DNA of 64,000 bases from Sorangium cellulosum So0157-2 (GTDB taxonomy: Bacteria; Myxococcota_A; Polyangia; Polyangiales; Polyangiaceae), in contig NC_021658.1 in the NCBI RefSeq assembly GCF_000418325.1, forward strand, positions 1,488,001 through 1,552,000, given 5' to 3'. Every line of letters starts with the position of its first letter. Within the stretch, counting starts at the first letter, position 1. This document shows positions 56,731-64,000 of this stretch, piece by piece. A program made the translations under genes and the position numbers. Below the pieces are notes generated by a model. It saw nothing but the letters and a program-made list of their open reading frames with translations. It made no database searches and was not told the DNA's origin.

Positions 56731-57438
56731 ATGTCGAAATTCTTGGCGATGGTTTGCGTCTGTCTGCTGGCGTCCGCATGCGGCGACGACACGACGGGGG
56801 GGAGCCCGTCCGGCTCCACGAGCAGCTCCGCCAGCGGCGGCGGTCAGGGCGGGGACGGCGGCTCCGGCGGAGGGCCGGACGGCAGCGGCGGTAGCGGCGG
56901 TAGCGGCGGCAGTGGCGGCAACGAGGTCGATTGCTCGGCGTTCGAGGACGACGAGCCGGGAACCACGGTGACGATCAGGGTGACCAACCACCGCGCGACG
57001 TCCATCTATCACCCTGACAACGAGTGCGTCGAGCGCTTCCGCATCGGTCCGGACGGCGGGCGCCTCGGCACGGCGGATTACCCTTGGGTGTATATGACCT
57101 GCGAAGAGGTCCAGACGGCAGACGACTGGCCGCAAGACTGCTTCGGCGGGAGCACGTTCGAGATCGCCGCCGGAGAGAGCGCGACGTTCTCCTGGAGCGG
57201 TCTGCTGTACGAGACCCAGCAAATGCCGATCGCCTGCGCGGCGCAGCCGGACAATCCCTTCGTCAACGACTGCCCGCGCGCGGTCGCCGTGCAGCCCGGA
57301 GCGTTCAAGATCGCCCTCGAGCTCTTCGGCGCGGCCACGTGTGAAGACGAGGGTCTATGCTCCCTCAGCGAGCCGTTCACCGTCGAGCAGGGCTTCACGT
57401 ACCCGGACGACACGGCGGTAGAGCTCTCCGTCGACTGA
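56731..57438 (+). CDS. secreted lipoprotein of unknown function
   Basis: 235 residues. ATG at 56731 has GAGAGG eight bases upstream and is preferred over a GTG three codons earlier. Signal with lipobox CLLASAC-G, then a Gly/Ser linker with GGSGGSGGSGG. The mature domain is beta-rich with several Cys: NEVDCSAFEDDEPGTTVTIRVTNH, FRIGPDGGRLGTADYPWVYMTCEEV, DCFGGSTFEIAAGESATFSW, ATCEDEGLCSLSEPF. No family recognised. It follows the endostatin-like lipoprotein on the same strand and is convergent with the GYF-domain gene. Confidence 0.75.
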   Translation: MSKFLAMVCVCLLASACGDDTTGGSPSGSTSSSASGGGQGGDGGSGGGPDGSGGSGGSGGSGGNEVDCSAFEDDEPGTTVTIRVTNHRATSIYHPDNECVERFRIGPDGGRLGTADYPWVYMTCEEVQTADDWPQDCFGGSTFEIAAGESATFSWSGLLYETQQMPIACAAQPDNPFVNDCPRAVAVQPGAFKIALELFGAATCEDEGLCSLSEPFTVEQGFTYPDDTAVELSVD

Positions 57439-57565
57439 CGTCGCGACGTCGAACGCGCGGCTCTCGCCGCCTGGCGCCGGCACCTTCCTTCGCGCCCACG
57501 CCACAACCTGCGGGGTGAGCGCCGCGCCGTAATGGAGAGTCTCCGCTTGCGCGAGGCGTTCTGGC

Positions 57566-57639
57566 GAGAAGACGCCAAGGACGCAAAGGAGAGGATCTCT
57601 CGATTCTCCCGGCGTCCTTCGCGCCTCGGCGGTCTTCTC
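57566..57639. repeat. degenerate GGACGCAAAG-type hairpin
   Basis: GAGAAGACGCCAAGGACGCAAAGG and a matching GCGTCCTTCGCGCC ... GGTCTTCTC right arm around a GATCTCTCGATTCTCCC centre. Arms pair imperfectly. It resembles the larger elements at 4572 and 19535 but lacks their CCAGGG/CCCTGG ends. Again it lies between convergent genes. Confidence 0.6.
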
Positions 57640-57704
57640 CTCTGGGTGGCCGTATCGGGAGGGCTGAGCGCCGCTCGTTGCAGACGCGCAGGAGCGCCGC
57701 GCGC

Positions 57705-58541
57705 TTACTTGGTAGGCGCCGGCTCCGCGGGCGCGCGGAGCGGCTCGATCGAGCGCGGGGTGCCGAACCCGGGGCCGCCGAGCGCGGTCTCGATCTTCTG
57801 ATACACGCCCTCACGCCCCGCGGAGCGCGCCGCGTCGAGGAGGACGTCATTGCGGTAGAGCGTCATCATCAGCCCCGTCACGACCGACAGCGCGAGCATC
57901 AGGCGCTGCGCCCGGCCCGTGTCGCGCGGACGCGCGCGCGGCGGCGCCTCGACCGCCTCGGCCGGCTGGATCATGAGCAGCGGGGCGCGCATATCCGGCA
58001 TCCCGGGCGGCGGCGTCGGCCGGGACGCCGCGAGCATCGCCGCCGGGGGCGCCTGCACCTCGGTCCGCGTCACCAGGTGCGGCGAGCTGTCCAGCTCCCC
58101 GATCGGCATCGTGGGCGAGAACGGAAACATGGACGACAGGCTCGACACCACCGGCGTCGGATGATCGGAATCCATGTTCCGCGGCGGAGGACTGGGCGGG
58201 GGCGGCGGGCCCCGCCGCGCCGTGCTCGCCGGAGCCCGCGCCGACTCGGCCGGCGGGTCCGAGTCGAGCCCCGCGACCACGCCGAGCGGCTGCCAGGTGG
58301 CCATCCCGGGCTTCCATATCTTCGTGGACTCGTCGATGACGTCGAGCCGGAATAGATCGTCGAGCTTCTCCAACGTGAGCACCTTAATGTCGTCGGGCGC
58401 GATCGCGACGTGCCAGAGATTCTCGCGATCGTCGGTCGCCGGAACGGGCGGCGCCGGTCGCATGGTGGAAGCGGGCGGCGCAGAGCGGGTAGTTGAAGCG
58501 GGCGGCGCCGGACGCCTGGCCGGAAGGGGCGGCGGTTTCAT
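57705..58541 (-). CDS. GYF_2-domain protein with a membrane segment
   Basis: 278 residues. Start ATG at 58541 has GGGAGG seven bases upstream. A Pro/Ala-rich N-terminal repeat stretch (RPAPPAST and RSAPPAST) precedes a GYF_2/DUF4339 domain (LWHVAIAPDDIKVLTLEKLDDLFRLDVIDESTKIWKPGMATWQPL). A long Pro/Ala linker follows, and near the C-terminus a membrane helix (RLMLALSVVTGLMMTLY). The GYF_2 domain is a bacterial peptide-binding fold. The function here is unknown. Divergent from the OmpA/MotB-like gene by 190 bp. Confidence 0.83.
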   Translation of the reverse strand: MKPPPLPARRPAPPASTTRSAPPASTMRPAPPVPATDDRENLWHVAIAPDDIKVLTLEKLDDLFRLDVIDESTKIWKPGMATWQPLGVVAGLDSDPPAESARAPASTARRGPPPPPSPPPRNMDSDHPTPVVSSLSSMFPFSPTMPIGELDSSPHLVTRTEVQAPPAAMLAASRPTPPPGMPDMRAPLLMIQPAEAVEAPPRARPRDTGRAQRLMLALSVVTGLMMTLYRNDVLLDAARSAGREGVYQKIETALGGPGFGTPRSIEPLRAPAEPAPTK

Positions 58542-58731
58542 ACAAAGTCCTCCCTTGCGCGCGTGAGGATGCCACGGTCCGAGCGCACCTGTACACACCG
58601 ACATGCGGCGCGGCGCGCTTTCGAGACGGTACGGATTTTTTCAGCGAATTGAGGCGCGACCCGTGGCGCTGGCGGGATCCTCGCCATGTCGGTATTCTCG
58701 CGGCCGATGGGGGCGGAGCATGGAGGCATTC

Positions 58732-59517
58732 ATGAGCACAGCGGGTGAGGTCGGGGCCAGCAACAGCGCTGGATCGTCCGGCTTCCGGCGCTGGGTCCGG
58801 CTCGTGCCGGCGCTCCTCCTCGTCGCGAGCGCGACCTTCGTGGCGGCCTACTACGTTCCGCTCCGCCGCGCTCACCTGCTCCTGCTCGAGGAGCAGCGAA
58901 GGTCGAACCAGCGGGGCAAAGACCTCGAACAGACGCTGGGCCAGGTGCGCGGAGAGCTCCAGCAAAAGACGGCGCAGGTCGAGAAGCTCGAAGCGGAGCG
59001 ACGGCAGACCGAGGACGCCAAGAAGTCGGGCCTCGCGCGCGTCGAGCAGCTCAAGACCGAGCTCGCGGGGAAGCTCGACAAGCAGATCAAGAAGGGGACC
59101 GCGGCCGTCGCCGTCGCGGACGGTCAGGCGCTCGTCGCGCTCCCGGAGACGGCGGTGTTCCTCCCCCACAAGCTCGACGTGAGCCCGCAGGGGCGAGCCC
59201 TCTTGTGCCATGTCGCGGGCGCCGTCGCGGCCATCGGCCAGGCGCCGATCCGCGTGGGCGCGGTCAGCGGCCCTCCGGACCTCGTGTCGCCCGCGCTGCA
59301 GAGCGTCTATCCGACGCCGTGGGCGCTCTCCGCGGCCCGCGCGGCGAGCGTCGCGCAGACCCTCCAGGACGCGTGCTCGCTGCCAGGAGCCCGGCTGTCG
59401 GCGGTCGGGCACGCCGAGCACGACCCCGCCGGCGCCGCGCTCGGCGAGAGCAAGCTGCCCGCGGGGCGGGTCGAGATCTCCATCGCGCTGCCGGGCGAGC
59501 CGGGCGACGCGAAGTGA
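58732..59517 (+). CDS. OmpA/MotB-like protein with coiled coil
   Basis: 261 residues. Short cytosolic start, one membrane helix (LVPALLLVASATFVAAYY), a coiled coil of about 70 residues (EEQRRSNQRGKDLEQTLGQVRGELQQKTAQVEKLEAERRQ), and a C-terminal OmpA-type peptidoglycan-binding fold (ALVALPETAVFLPHKLDVSPQGRALLCHVA ... TPWALSAARAASVAQTL ... RVEISIAL). This is the layout of MotB-like or coiled-coil OmpA proteins. No MotA is beside it. ATG at 58732 has GGAGG five bases upstream; an ATG four codons earlier is also possible. It converges with the chemosensory operon. Confidence 0.85.
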   Translation: MSTAGEVGASNSAGSSGFRRWVRLVPALLLVASATFVAAYYVPLRRAHLLLLEEQRRSNQRGKDLEQTLGQVRGELQQKTAQVEKLEAERRQTEDAKKSGLARVEQLKTELAGKLDKQIKKGTAAVAVADGQALVALPETAVFLPHKLDVSPQGRALLCHVAGAVAAIGQAPIRVGAVSGPPDLVSPALQSVYPTPWALSAARAASVAQTLQDACSLPGARLSAVGHAEHDPAGAALGESKLPAGRVEISIALPGEPGDAK

Positions 59518-59536
59518 CCGGCGCGCGGCGGCGCGG

Positions 59537-60640
59537 CGCGCCCGCGGCTCAGCGCGGGTCGCGCAGCGCCTCCGCGCGCCGCGCCGCCGCGCGCCGCAGC
59601 GCGCCCGCGTCGACGTGGCGCGCGCCGGCCGCCGAGCAGCGGAGCACCCGCTGGAACGCCGCCCGCGCCTGCGCCCGCTCGCCCCGCGCCAGCAGCGCCT
59701 CCCCGAGCAGGAACCACCCCTCGAGGTGCTCCGGATCCGCGTTGAGCAGCGCCGCCAGCACCTGCTCCGCCTCGTCGGCGCGCCCGGCGCCCAGCAGCCG
59801 GGCCGCCGCCTCCGCGCCGGGCTCCCGCGCCGCCGCGCCCGCGCCCGTCGACGCCGGCCCCTCCTCGGCCTGCGCGCGGGGGCTCGCCGGCTCGACCGCG
59901 TCGCCCTCCGGCCGCTGCAGCCAGCCCGGCGCCGGGCCCCGCCGGAGCTCCGGCGGCAGCGGCAAGATGCCCTCCGCCGGCGACAGGACGATGTGGCCGC
60001 CAGGGACGAGCTCCGCGGCGAGCCGCCCGAGCAGGCGCGGCACCTGGTCCCGCTCGAAATAGAGGAGGACGTTGCGGCAGAGGATGACGCGCCCGCGGCT
60101 CAGCGCGGGTCGCGCAGCGCCTCCGCGCGCCGCGCCGCCGCGCGCCGCAGCGCGCCCGCGTCGACGTGGCGCGCGCCGGCCGCCGAGCAGCGGAGCACCC
60201 GCTGGAACGCCGCCCGCGCCTGCGCCCGCTCGCCCCGCGCCAGCAGCGCCTCCCCGAGCAGGAACCACCCCTCGAGGTGCTCCGGATCCGCGTTGAGCAG
60301 CGCCGCCAGCACCTGCTCCGCCTCGTCGGCGCGCCCGGCGCCCAGCAGCCGGGCCGCCGCCTCCGCGCCGGGCTCCCGCGCCGCCGCGCCCGCGCCCGTC
60401 GACGCCGGCCCCTCCTCGGCCTGCGCGCGGGGGCTCGCCGGCTCGACCGCGTCGCCCTCCGGCCGCTGCAGCCAGCCCGGCGCCGGGCCCCGCCGGAGCT
60501 CCGGCGGCAGCGGCAAGATGCCCTCCGCCGGCGACAGGACGATGTGGCCGCCAGGGACGAGCTCCGCGGCGAGCCGCCCGAGCAGGCGCGGCACCTGGTC
60601 CCGCTCGAAATAGAGGAGGACGTTGCGGCAGAGGATGACG
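59537..60640. repeat. 551-bp exact tandem duplication
   Basis: Bases 59537-60089 recur as 60088-60640, an offset of 551 bp; the compared lines show no differences. The junction has only a short CG/CGCG microhomology. The unit is the 3' part of cheR. Confidence 0.9.
59549..60089 (-). pseudogene. duplicated 3' fragment of cheR
   Basis: Repeats the last 180 codons of the methyltransferase gene (VILCRNVLLYFERDQVPRLLG to the stop) without a start or the N-terminal SAM-binding region. It lies directly downstream of the intact cheR. It should be inactive. It is either a recent event or an assembly error. Confidence 0.85.
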
Positions 60641-61218
60641 TCGAACGGCCCCGCCCCGAGCGCCGGCTGCGCGTCCGTCAGCGACGCCACCTCGAAGCGC
60701 ACGCGCCGCCGCAGCGCCTCCGGCACCCGCTCGACCCACGGCGCCGGCAACGGCGCGCCCACCGAGCGCCGCTGCGGCAGCAGGCCGCTCCGCGCCACCG
60801 CGATCGCGACCGGGTTGACGTCGGTGCCCAGCACCGCCGCGTCCACCCCCGCCGCCTCCGCGCACGCGGCGGCGCTGTACGCCTCCTCGCCCGTCGAGCA
60901 GCCCGCGCACCAGAGGCGCAGCGGGCCCGGCCGCCGCGGCGCGAGGTCGGCCAGCACGCGCCCGAGGCGCTCGAACTGCTCCGGGTGGCGGTAAGCCGCC
61001 GTGTGCCCGATCGTCGCGGCGTCGAGCAGCATCGCCAGCGAGGCCGCCTCCCCGGCCTGGCCCGCGCGCTCGACGTACTCCGCCTCGCCCAGCCCGGCCC
61101 GCTGCGCGCGCTCCCGCACGTGCAGGTAGAGCGTCTCGGGCCACCGCGACGGCGCGTGGCCGAGCCGCGGCGACAGGACCCGCGCGAGGGCGCGCTCCAG
61201 CGGGCGATCATCCTTCAC
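60100..61218 (-). CDS. cheR: CheR-type protein-glutamate methyltransferase with TPR-like tail
   Basis: 372 residues. Methylates glutamates of chemoreceptors with S-adenosylmethionine. N-terminal helical domain (LERALARVLSPRLGHAPSRWPETL ... ATIGHTAAYRHPEQFERL), then the SAM-binding core (RLWCAGCSTGEEAYSAAA, AVLGTDVNPVAIAVAR, FDVILCRNVLLYF) and VLSPAEGIL. A Pro/Gly linker leads to a C-terminal TPR-like unit (AARLLGAGRADEAEQVLAALLNADPEHLEGWFLLGEALLARGERAQARAAFQRVLR), as in other CheR proteins with TPR. It overlaps cheB by 11 bases. The last 541 bp are duplicated downstream. Confidence 0.94.
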   Translation of the reverse strand: MKDDRPLERALARVLSPRLGHAPSRWPETLYLHVRERAQRAGLGEAEYVERAGQAGEAASLAMLLDAATIGHTAAYRHPEQFERLGRVLADLAPRRPGPLRLWCAGCSTGEEAYSAAACAEAAGVDAAVLGTDVNPVAIAVARSGLLPQRRSVGAPLPAPWVERVPEALRRRVRFEVASLTDAQPALGAGPFDVILCRNVLLYFERDQVPRLLGRLAAELVPGGHIVLSPAEGILPLPPELRRGPAPGWLQRPEGDAVEPASPRAQAEEGPASTGAGAAAREPGAEAAARLLGAGRADEAEQVLAALLNADPEHLEGWFLLGEALLARGERAQARAAFQRVLRCSAAGARHVDAGALRRAAARRAEALRDPR

Positions 61219-62155
61219 CGAGCACCCACCTCCGCGCGAGCTCGACGAAATCCGCGACGCGGATCGGCCGCACGCGCGGCGACGAGAGCAGCGCCGCGCG
61301 CGGCATGGCCGGCGCGCGGCACTCCGAGGGATCCTGCGCGAAGCCGAGGCCCCCGCCGTCGACGAGCGCCGGCAGCGCCCGGGCGCCGTCGCTCCCGAGG
61401 CCCGACAGCACGAGCGCGGCGACCCGCCGGGCGAGCGGCGCCGCCGACGCGAACAGGACCTCCGCCGACGGCCGGTGCCCGCCCACGGGCCCGTCGCCCG
61501 TCAGCTGGATCCGCCCGCGCCCGTCGATGGCCATGTGCGACCCCGACGGCGCGAGCAGGAGCTCCGGCGAGAGCGCGTCGCCGGCCCGCGCCGGCCGCGC
61601 CCGCGCGCCCAGCGCGCGGAGCGCCCGCGCGAGGTCGCGCTCCCGCCGATCCGGCAGGTGCTGCACGACCAGCACCGGCACCTCCAGGGGCCCGAGCCCC
61701 CGCGCCAGCGCCTCCAGCGCGGGGATCGCCCCGGTCGAGCCCGCGACGAGGATCACGCGCCCGCCCCGCGCCGCGACCGGCCGCCGGGCCGCGCGGAGCA
61801 CCGCGGCGCGCAGCCGCGCCCGGGCCGGGGCGCCGGCGAGATCGCGCTTCTCGAGGCCGTCGACGGCGCCCTGCGCCAGCGCCTCGCGGACCGCGGCCGA
61901 GCCGCGCGGGAGCGAGCTGACCACGATCACCCCGGCGCGGGCGGCGATGGCCCGGATCACGGACAGCCCGTCGAGCTCGGGCATGAGCAGGTCCACGAGC
62001 ACCACGTCGGCGATCGCGACCGCCGGCAACGCCAGGAGCTCCGCCCCGGTCCGCGCCCGGCCCACCACGCGGATCCCCGCGTCCTCCTCGAGGATCGCCT
62101 CGAGCAGGGCCGCGGCGATGTCCGAGTCGTCGGCGATCACGACCCGCGTCGTCAC
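61208..62155 (-). CDS. cheB: CheB-type chemoreceptor methylesterase/response regulator
   Basis: 315 residues. GTG start at 62155 overlaps the CheA stop (GTGA). N-terminal receiver has RVVIADDSDIAAALLEAILEE, Asp in VVLVDLLMPELDG, and Lys in VDGLEKRD. The C-terminal esterase has the Ser of VAGSTGAIPALEAL, the His of VVQHLPDRRERDLARAL and the Asp of LSGLGSDGARAL. It removes methyl groups from receptors when phosphorylated by CheA. Middle gene of a cheA-cheB-cheR operon with overlapping ends at both sides. Confidence 0.95.
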   Translation of the reverse strand: MTTRVVIADDSDIAAALLEAILEEDAGIRVVGRARTGAELLALPAVAIADVVLVDLLMPELDGLSVIRAIAARAGVIVVSSLPRGSAAVREALAQGAVDGLEKRDLAGAPARARLRAAVLRAARRPVAARGGRVILVAGSTGAIPALEALARGLGPLEVPVLVVQHLPDRRERDLARALRALGARARPARAGDALSPELLLAPSGSHMAIDGRGRIQLTGDGPVGGHRPSAEVLFASAAPLARRVAALVLSGLGSDGARALPALVDGGGLGFAQDPSECRAPAMPRAALLSSPRVRPIRVADFVELARRWVLGEG

Positions 62156-64000
62156 GCGCCACCGAGGCTTTCCGCGACGATCCGGCGCAGCTCCTCCTCG
62201 ACGAACCGCTGCTTCGACAGCACCGCCCGCACGCCGAGCGCGCGCAGCGCGGCGACGTTCTCCGCGTGGGTCGCGGCGGTCTGCGTCGTCAGCACCACGA
62301 CCGGCACCCGGGCGAGCGCGGGCGTGCGCCGGAGCTCCGCCACCATCTCGAGGCCGTTCATGTACGGCATCTCGAGGTCGGTCAGCACCACGTCCGGCGG
62401 CGCCGCCCGCGCCCGCGCGAGCCCCTCCCGGCCGTCGCTCGCCTCCTCCACGCGCAGGCCGATCGCCCGCAGGATCCCGGAGAGCAGCTCCCGCGCGACC
62501 GGGGCGTCTTCCACGACCAGCGCGAGCGGCTCGCGCTTCGGCGCGGCGGCCGCGGCGCGCGCCGGCGCCTCCCGGGGCGCCTGCCGCGCCCACGCGAACA
62601 CCCGCTCGACGTCGAGGAGCAGCATCGCCTCGCCGTCCGCCGTCGGCGCCACGCCGCGCACGAGCGGCGAGCTCCACGGCAGCTCCTCCGACCGGACGAG
62701 GGCGACGAGCCGCGGGTTCTCGTAGCCGTCCACGCTCACCGCGAACAGGCCCGCGGCGTGGTGCAGCACGAGCGCCGCGTCCCCCGGCGCGGGCTGGCCC
62801 CCGTCGCCGAGCACCGCGCCGAGCGCGTAGAGCGGCACGAGCTCGACCCCCGAGCCGCCGGCCAGGCGCACGCGCGGCCCGTCCGAGGTGTGCAGCAGCT
62901 CCTCCAGCAGCATCACCGAGTGCACGGCGTGCGTCGGCACCGCGCACCGGAACCGGCCGCAGGTGACGGGGACCACCTCCTCGCCGTGGGGGCTCTTCGG
63001 CACGACGAGCAGGATCGTCGTCCCGAGGCCGGGCCTGGAGTCGACCCGGACCTGCCCGCCCAGCGCGCCGATCTCCCGCGCCACGACGTCGAGCCCGACG
63101 CCCCGCCCCGAGATGGCGCCGACGCTGCGGGTCGTCGTGAGCCCGTGCGCGAACAGGTACGGGATGAGCTCGGCGTCGTCGAGGGACGCGACGTCCGGCA
63201 CCGCCTCGGCGAGCACCTCGCGCAGGCGCGCGAAATCGACCCCGCCGCCGTCGTCCTTCACCTCGACCCGCACGGCGGCGTCGGTCTGGACCACGGTCAC
63301 CGCCACCGCCCCGCGGCCGGGCTTGCCGCGGCGGGCGCGGACGTCCGCCGGCTCGATGCCGTGGTCGACGGCGTTGCGCACGAGGTGCAGCAGCGCCGGC
63401 TCGAGGCGGCGCTCCACGGCCGCGTCGAGGAGCCCCGTCCCCTCGACGCGCACCTCGACGTCCTTGCCGAGCATGCGCGCCGCGCTCCGGGCGGCGAGCG
63501 ACACCTGGTTCAGGAGGCGCTCGGTGCGCACCACCGACGCCCTGCGGACCACCTCGTCGAGCTCGCCGAGCGCGCGCCCGGCCGCGAACTCGTTGCTCGA
63601 CCAGTCGGCCCGCACGGCGCCGAGGAGGCGCTCGATCTCCGCGCCGTAGCCGAGCGTCTTCGTGATGCGCTCCGCGACCCGGTCCGCGGCGGCGCCCCGG
63701 GGGTCGATCTCGACGAGCAGCGCGCGGAGCATGCGCTGCGCCTCGCGGAGCCGCCGCTGGAGGACCTCCCGCTCGCCGTGGAGCCGCTGCATCTCGTGCA
63801 GGAGCGCCCCGACCGCCGCGGCGTCGAGGGCCGCGGGCGGGGCGGCCGGGTCCGGCGCGTCCGCCGGGTCGAGCCGCGGCGGCAGGGCGCTCTCGGTCGC
63901 GGCGGGCCGCGGCGCGGGCCCCCCGGCGGGGGCGCTCGCGCCGGTGAGCTCCGCGTGCGCCGCGCGGAGGGTCTCCTGCACGGGGCCGAGGTCGAGCGCG
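62152..64000 (-). CDS. cheA: CheA hybrid histidine kinase with C-terminal receiver (partial, 5' end outside window)
   Basis: About 615 codons are visible and the frame is open at the right edge, so the N-terminal Hpt part is not seen. Helical dimerisation segment (LHEMQRLHGEREVLQRRLREAQRMLRAL) and a GHKL ATPase follow: N box LLHLVRNAVDHGIEP, G1 VKDDGGGVDF, G2 ISGRGVGLDVVAREI. Next is a CheW-like domain (VVPVTCGRFRCAVPTHAVHSVMLLEELL). At the end is a receiver (LALVVEDAPVARELLSGILRAIGLRVEEASDGREGL, Asp in PDVVLTDLEMPYMNGLEM, Lys in VLSKQRFVEE). A CheA-receiver fusion is the FrzE-type layout known in myxobacteria. The Hpt histidine and receptors must lie outside the window. Confidence 0.93.
   Translation of the reverse strand, partial: ALDLGPVQETLRAAHAELTGASAPAGGPAPRPAATESALPPRLDPADAPDPAAPPAALDAAAVGALLHEMQRLHGEREVLQRRLREAQRMLRALLVEIDPRGAAADRVAERITKTLGYGAEIERLLGAVRADWSSNEFAAGRALGELDEVVRRASVVRTERLLNQVSLAARSAARMLGKDVEVRVEGTGLLDAAVERRLEPALLHLVRNAVDHGIEPADVRARRGKPGRGAVAVTVVQTDAAVRVEVKDDGGGVDFARLREVLAEAVPDVASLDDAELIPYLFAHGLTTTRSVGAISGRGVGLDVVAREIGALGGQVRVDSRPGLGTTILLVVPKSPHGEEVVPVTCGRFRCAVPTHAVHSVMLLEELLHTSDGPRVRLAGGSGVELVPLYALGAVLGDGGQPAPGDAALVLHHAAGLFAVSVDGYENPRLVALVRSEELPWSSPLVRGVAPTADGEAMLLLDVERVFAWARQAPREAPARAAAAAPKREPLALVVEDAPVARELLSGILRAIGLRVEEASDGREGLARARAAPPDVVLTDLEMPYMNGLEMVAELRRTPALARVPVVVLTTQTAATHAENVAALRALGVRAVLSKQRFVEEELRRIVAESLGGA

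Overview
The window looks like chromosome of a large-genome myxobacterium of the Sorangium/Polyangium type. The sequence is very GC-rich and coding density is moderate. It holds many secreted lipoproteins with Gly/Ser-rich linkers behind an SPaseII lipobox, and it is rich in giant signalling proteins: a Ser/Thr kinase-nSTAND-WD40 protein and a 2001-residue Ser/Thr kinase/ATPase/histidine kinase. It also has a TonB-dependent receptor fused to a TonB-C-like domain and a CheA with a C-terminal receiver. These are traits of that group; no rRNA or tRNA is present to confirm the taxon.

Layout. 0-2 kb: 5' part of a TonB-dependent receptor (minus, cut by the left edge). 2-4.6 kb: a two-gene operon (IMPase-like protein, NADPH/F420-type oxidoreductase) divergent from a LysR regulator. 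4.6-13 kb: small hypothetical gene, prolyl oligopeptidase, trypsin-like protease and a 21-repeat RCC1 lipoprotein. 13.3-16.5 kb: a carbohydrate ABC importer (binding protein plus two permeases, no ATPase). 16.6-25.2 kb: Kelch lipoprotein, LysR, DUF6151 protein, lectin-domain lipoprotein, transglutaminase-like protein, a secreted Cys-rich protein and an ECF sigma/FecR pair. 25.4-37.7 kb: TetR, two PAS-STAS proteins, the kinase-WD40 giant, a frameshifted gene, LysR + DoxX, and a lipoprotein. 37.9-46.7 kb: GH67 alpha-glucuronidase, short hybrid-cluster protein, delta-60 repeat lipoprotein, endonuclease/exonuclease/phosphatase-lamin-tail lipoprotein and TetR. 46.9-57.4 kb: the 2001-residue kinase, a PQQ-type sugar dehydrogenase and two secreted lipoproteins. 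57.7-64 kb: GYF-domain protein, OmpA/MotB-like protein, then a minus-strand chemosensory operon cheA-cheB-cheR whose cheR 3' end is exactly duplicated in tandem; cheA runs off the right edge.

The genes fall into three working groups. One is scavenging of polymers and sugars: proteases, GH67, ABC importer, PQQ dehydrogenase, TonB receptor. The second is envelope display proteins built from repeats (RCC1, Kelch, delta-60, lectin, Gly/Ser linkers). The third is dense signalling: three LysR, two TetR, ECF/FecR, PAS-STAS, multidomain kinases and Che proteins.

Noncoding signals of note are a roughly 145-bp hairpin element in two opposite copies, with a third degenerate relative, all between convergent genes. 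There are also several GC-rich hairpins between other convergent pairs, a palindrome that may link a LysR gene to doxX, and sites of recent repeat slippage or duplication (15-bp repeat frameshift, 126-bp WD40 unit, 551-bp cheR segment). I found no CRISPR array, insertion sequence, prophage or RNA gene.
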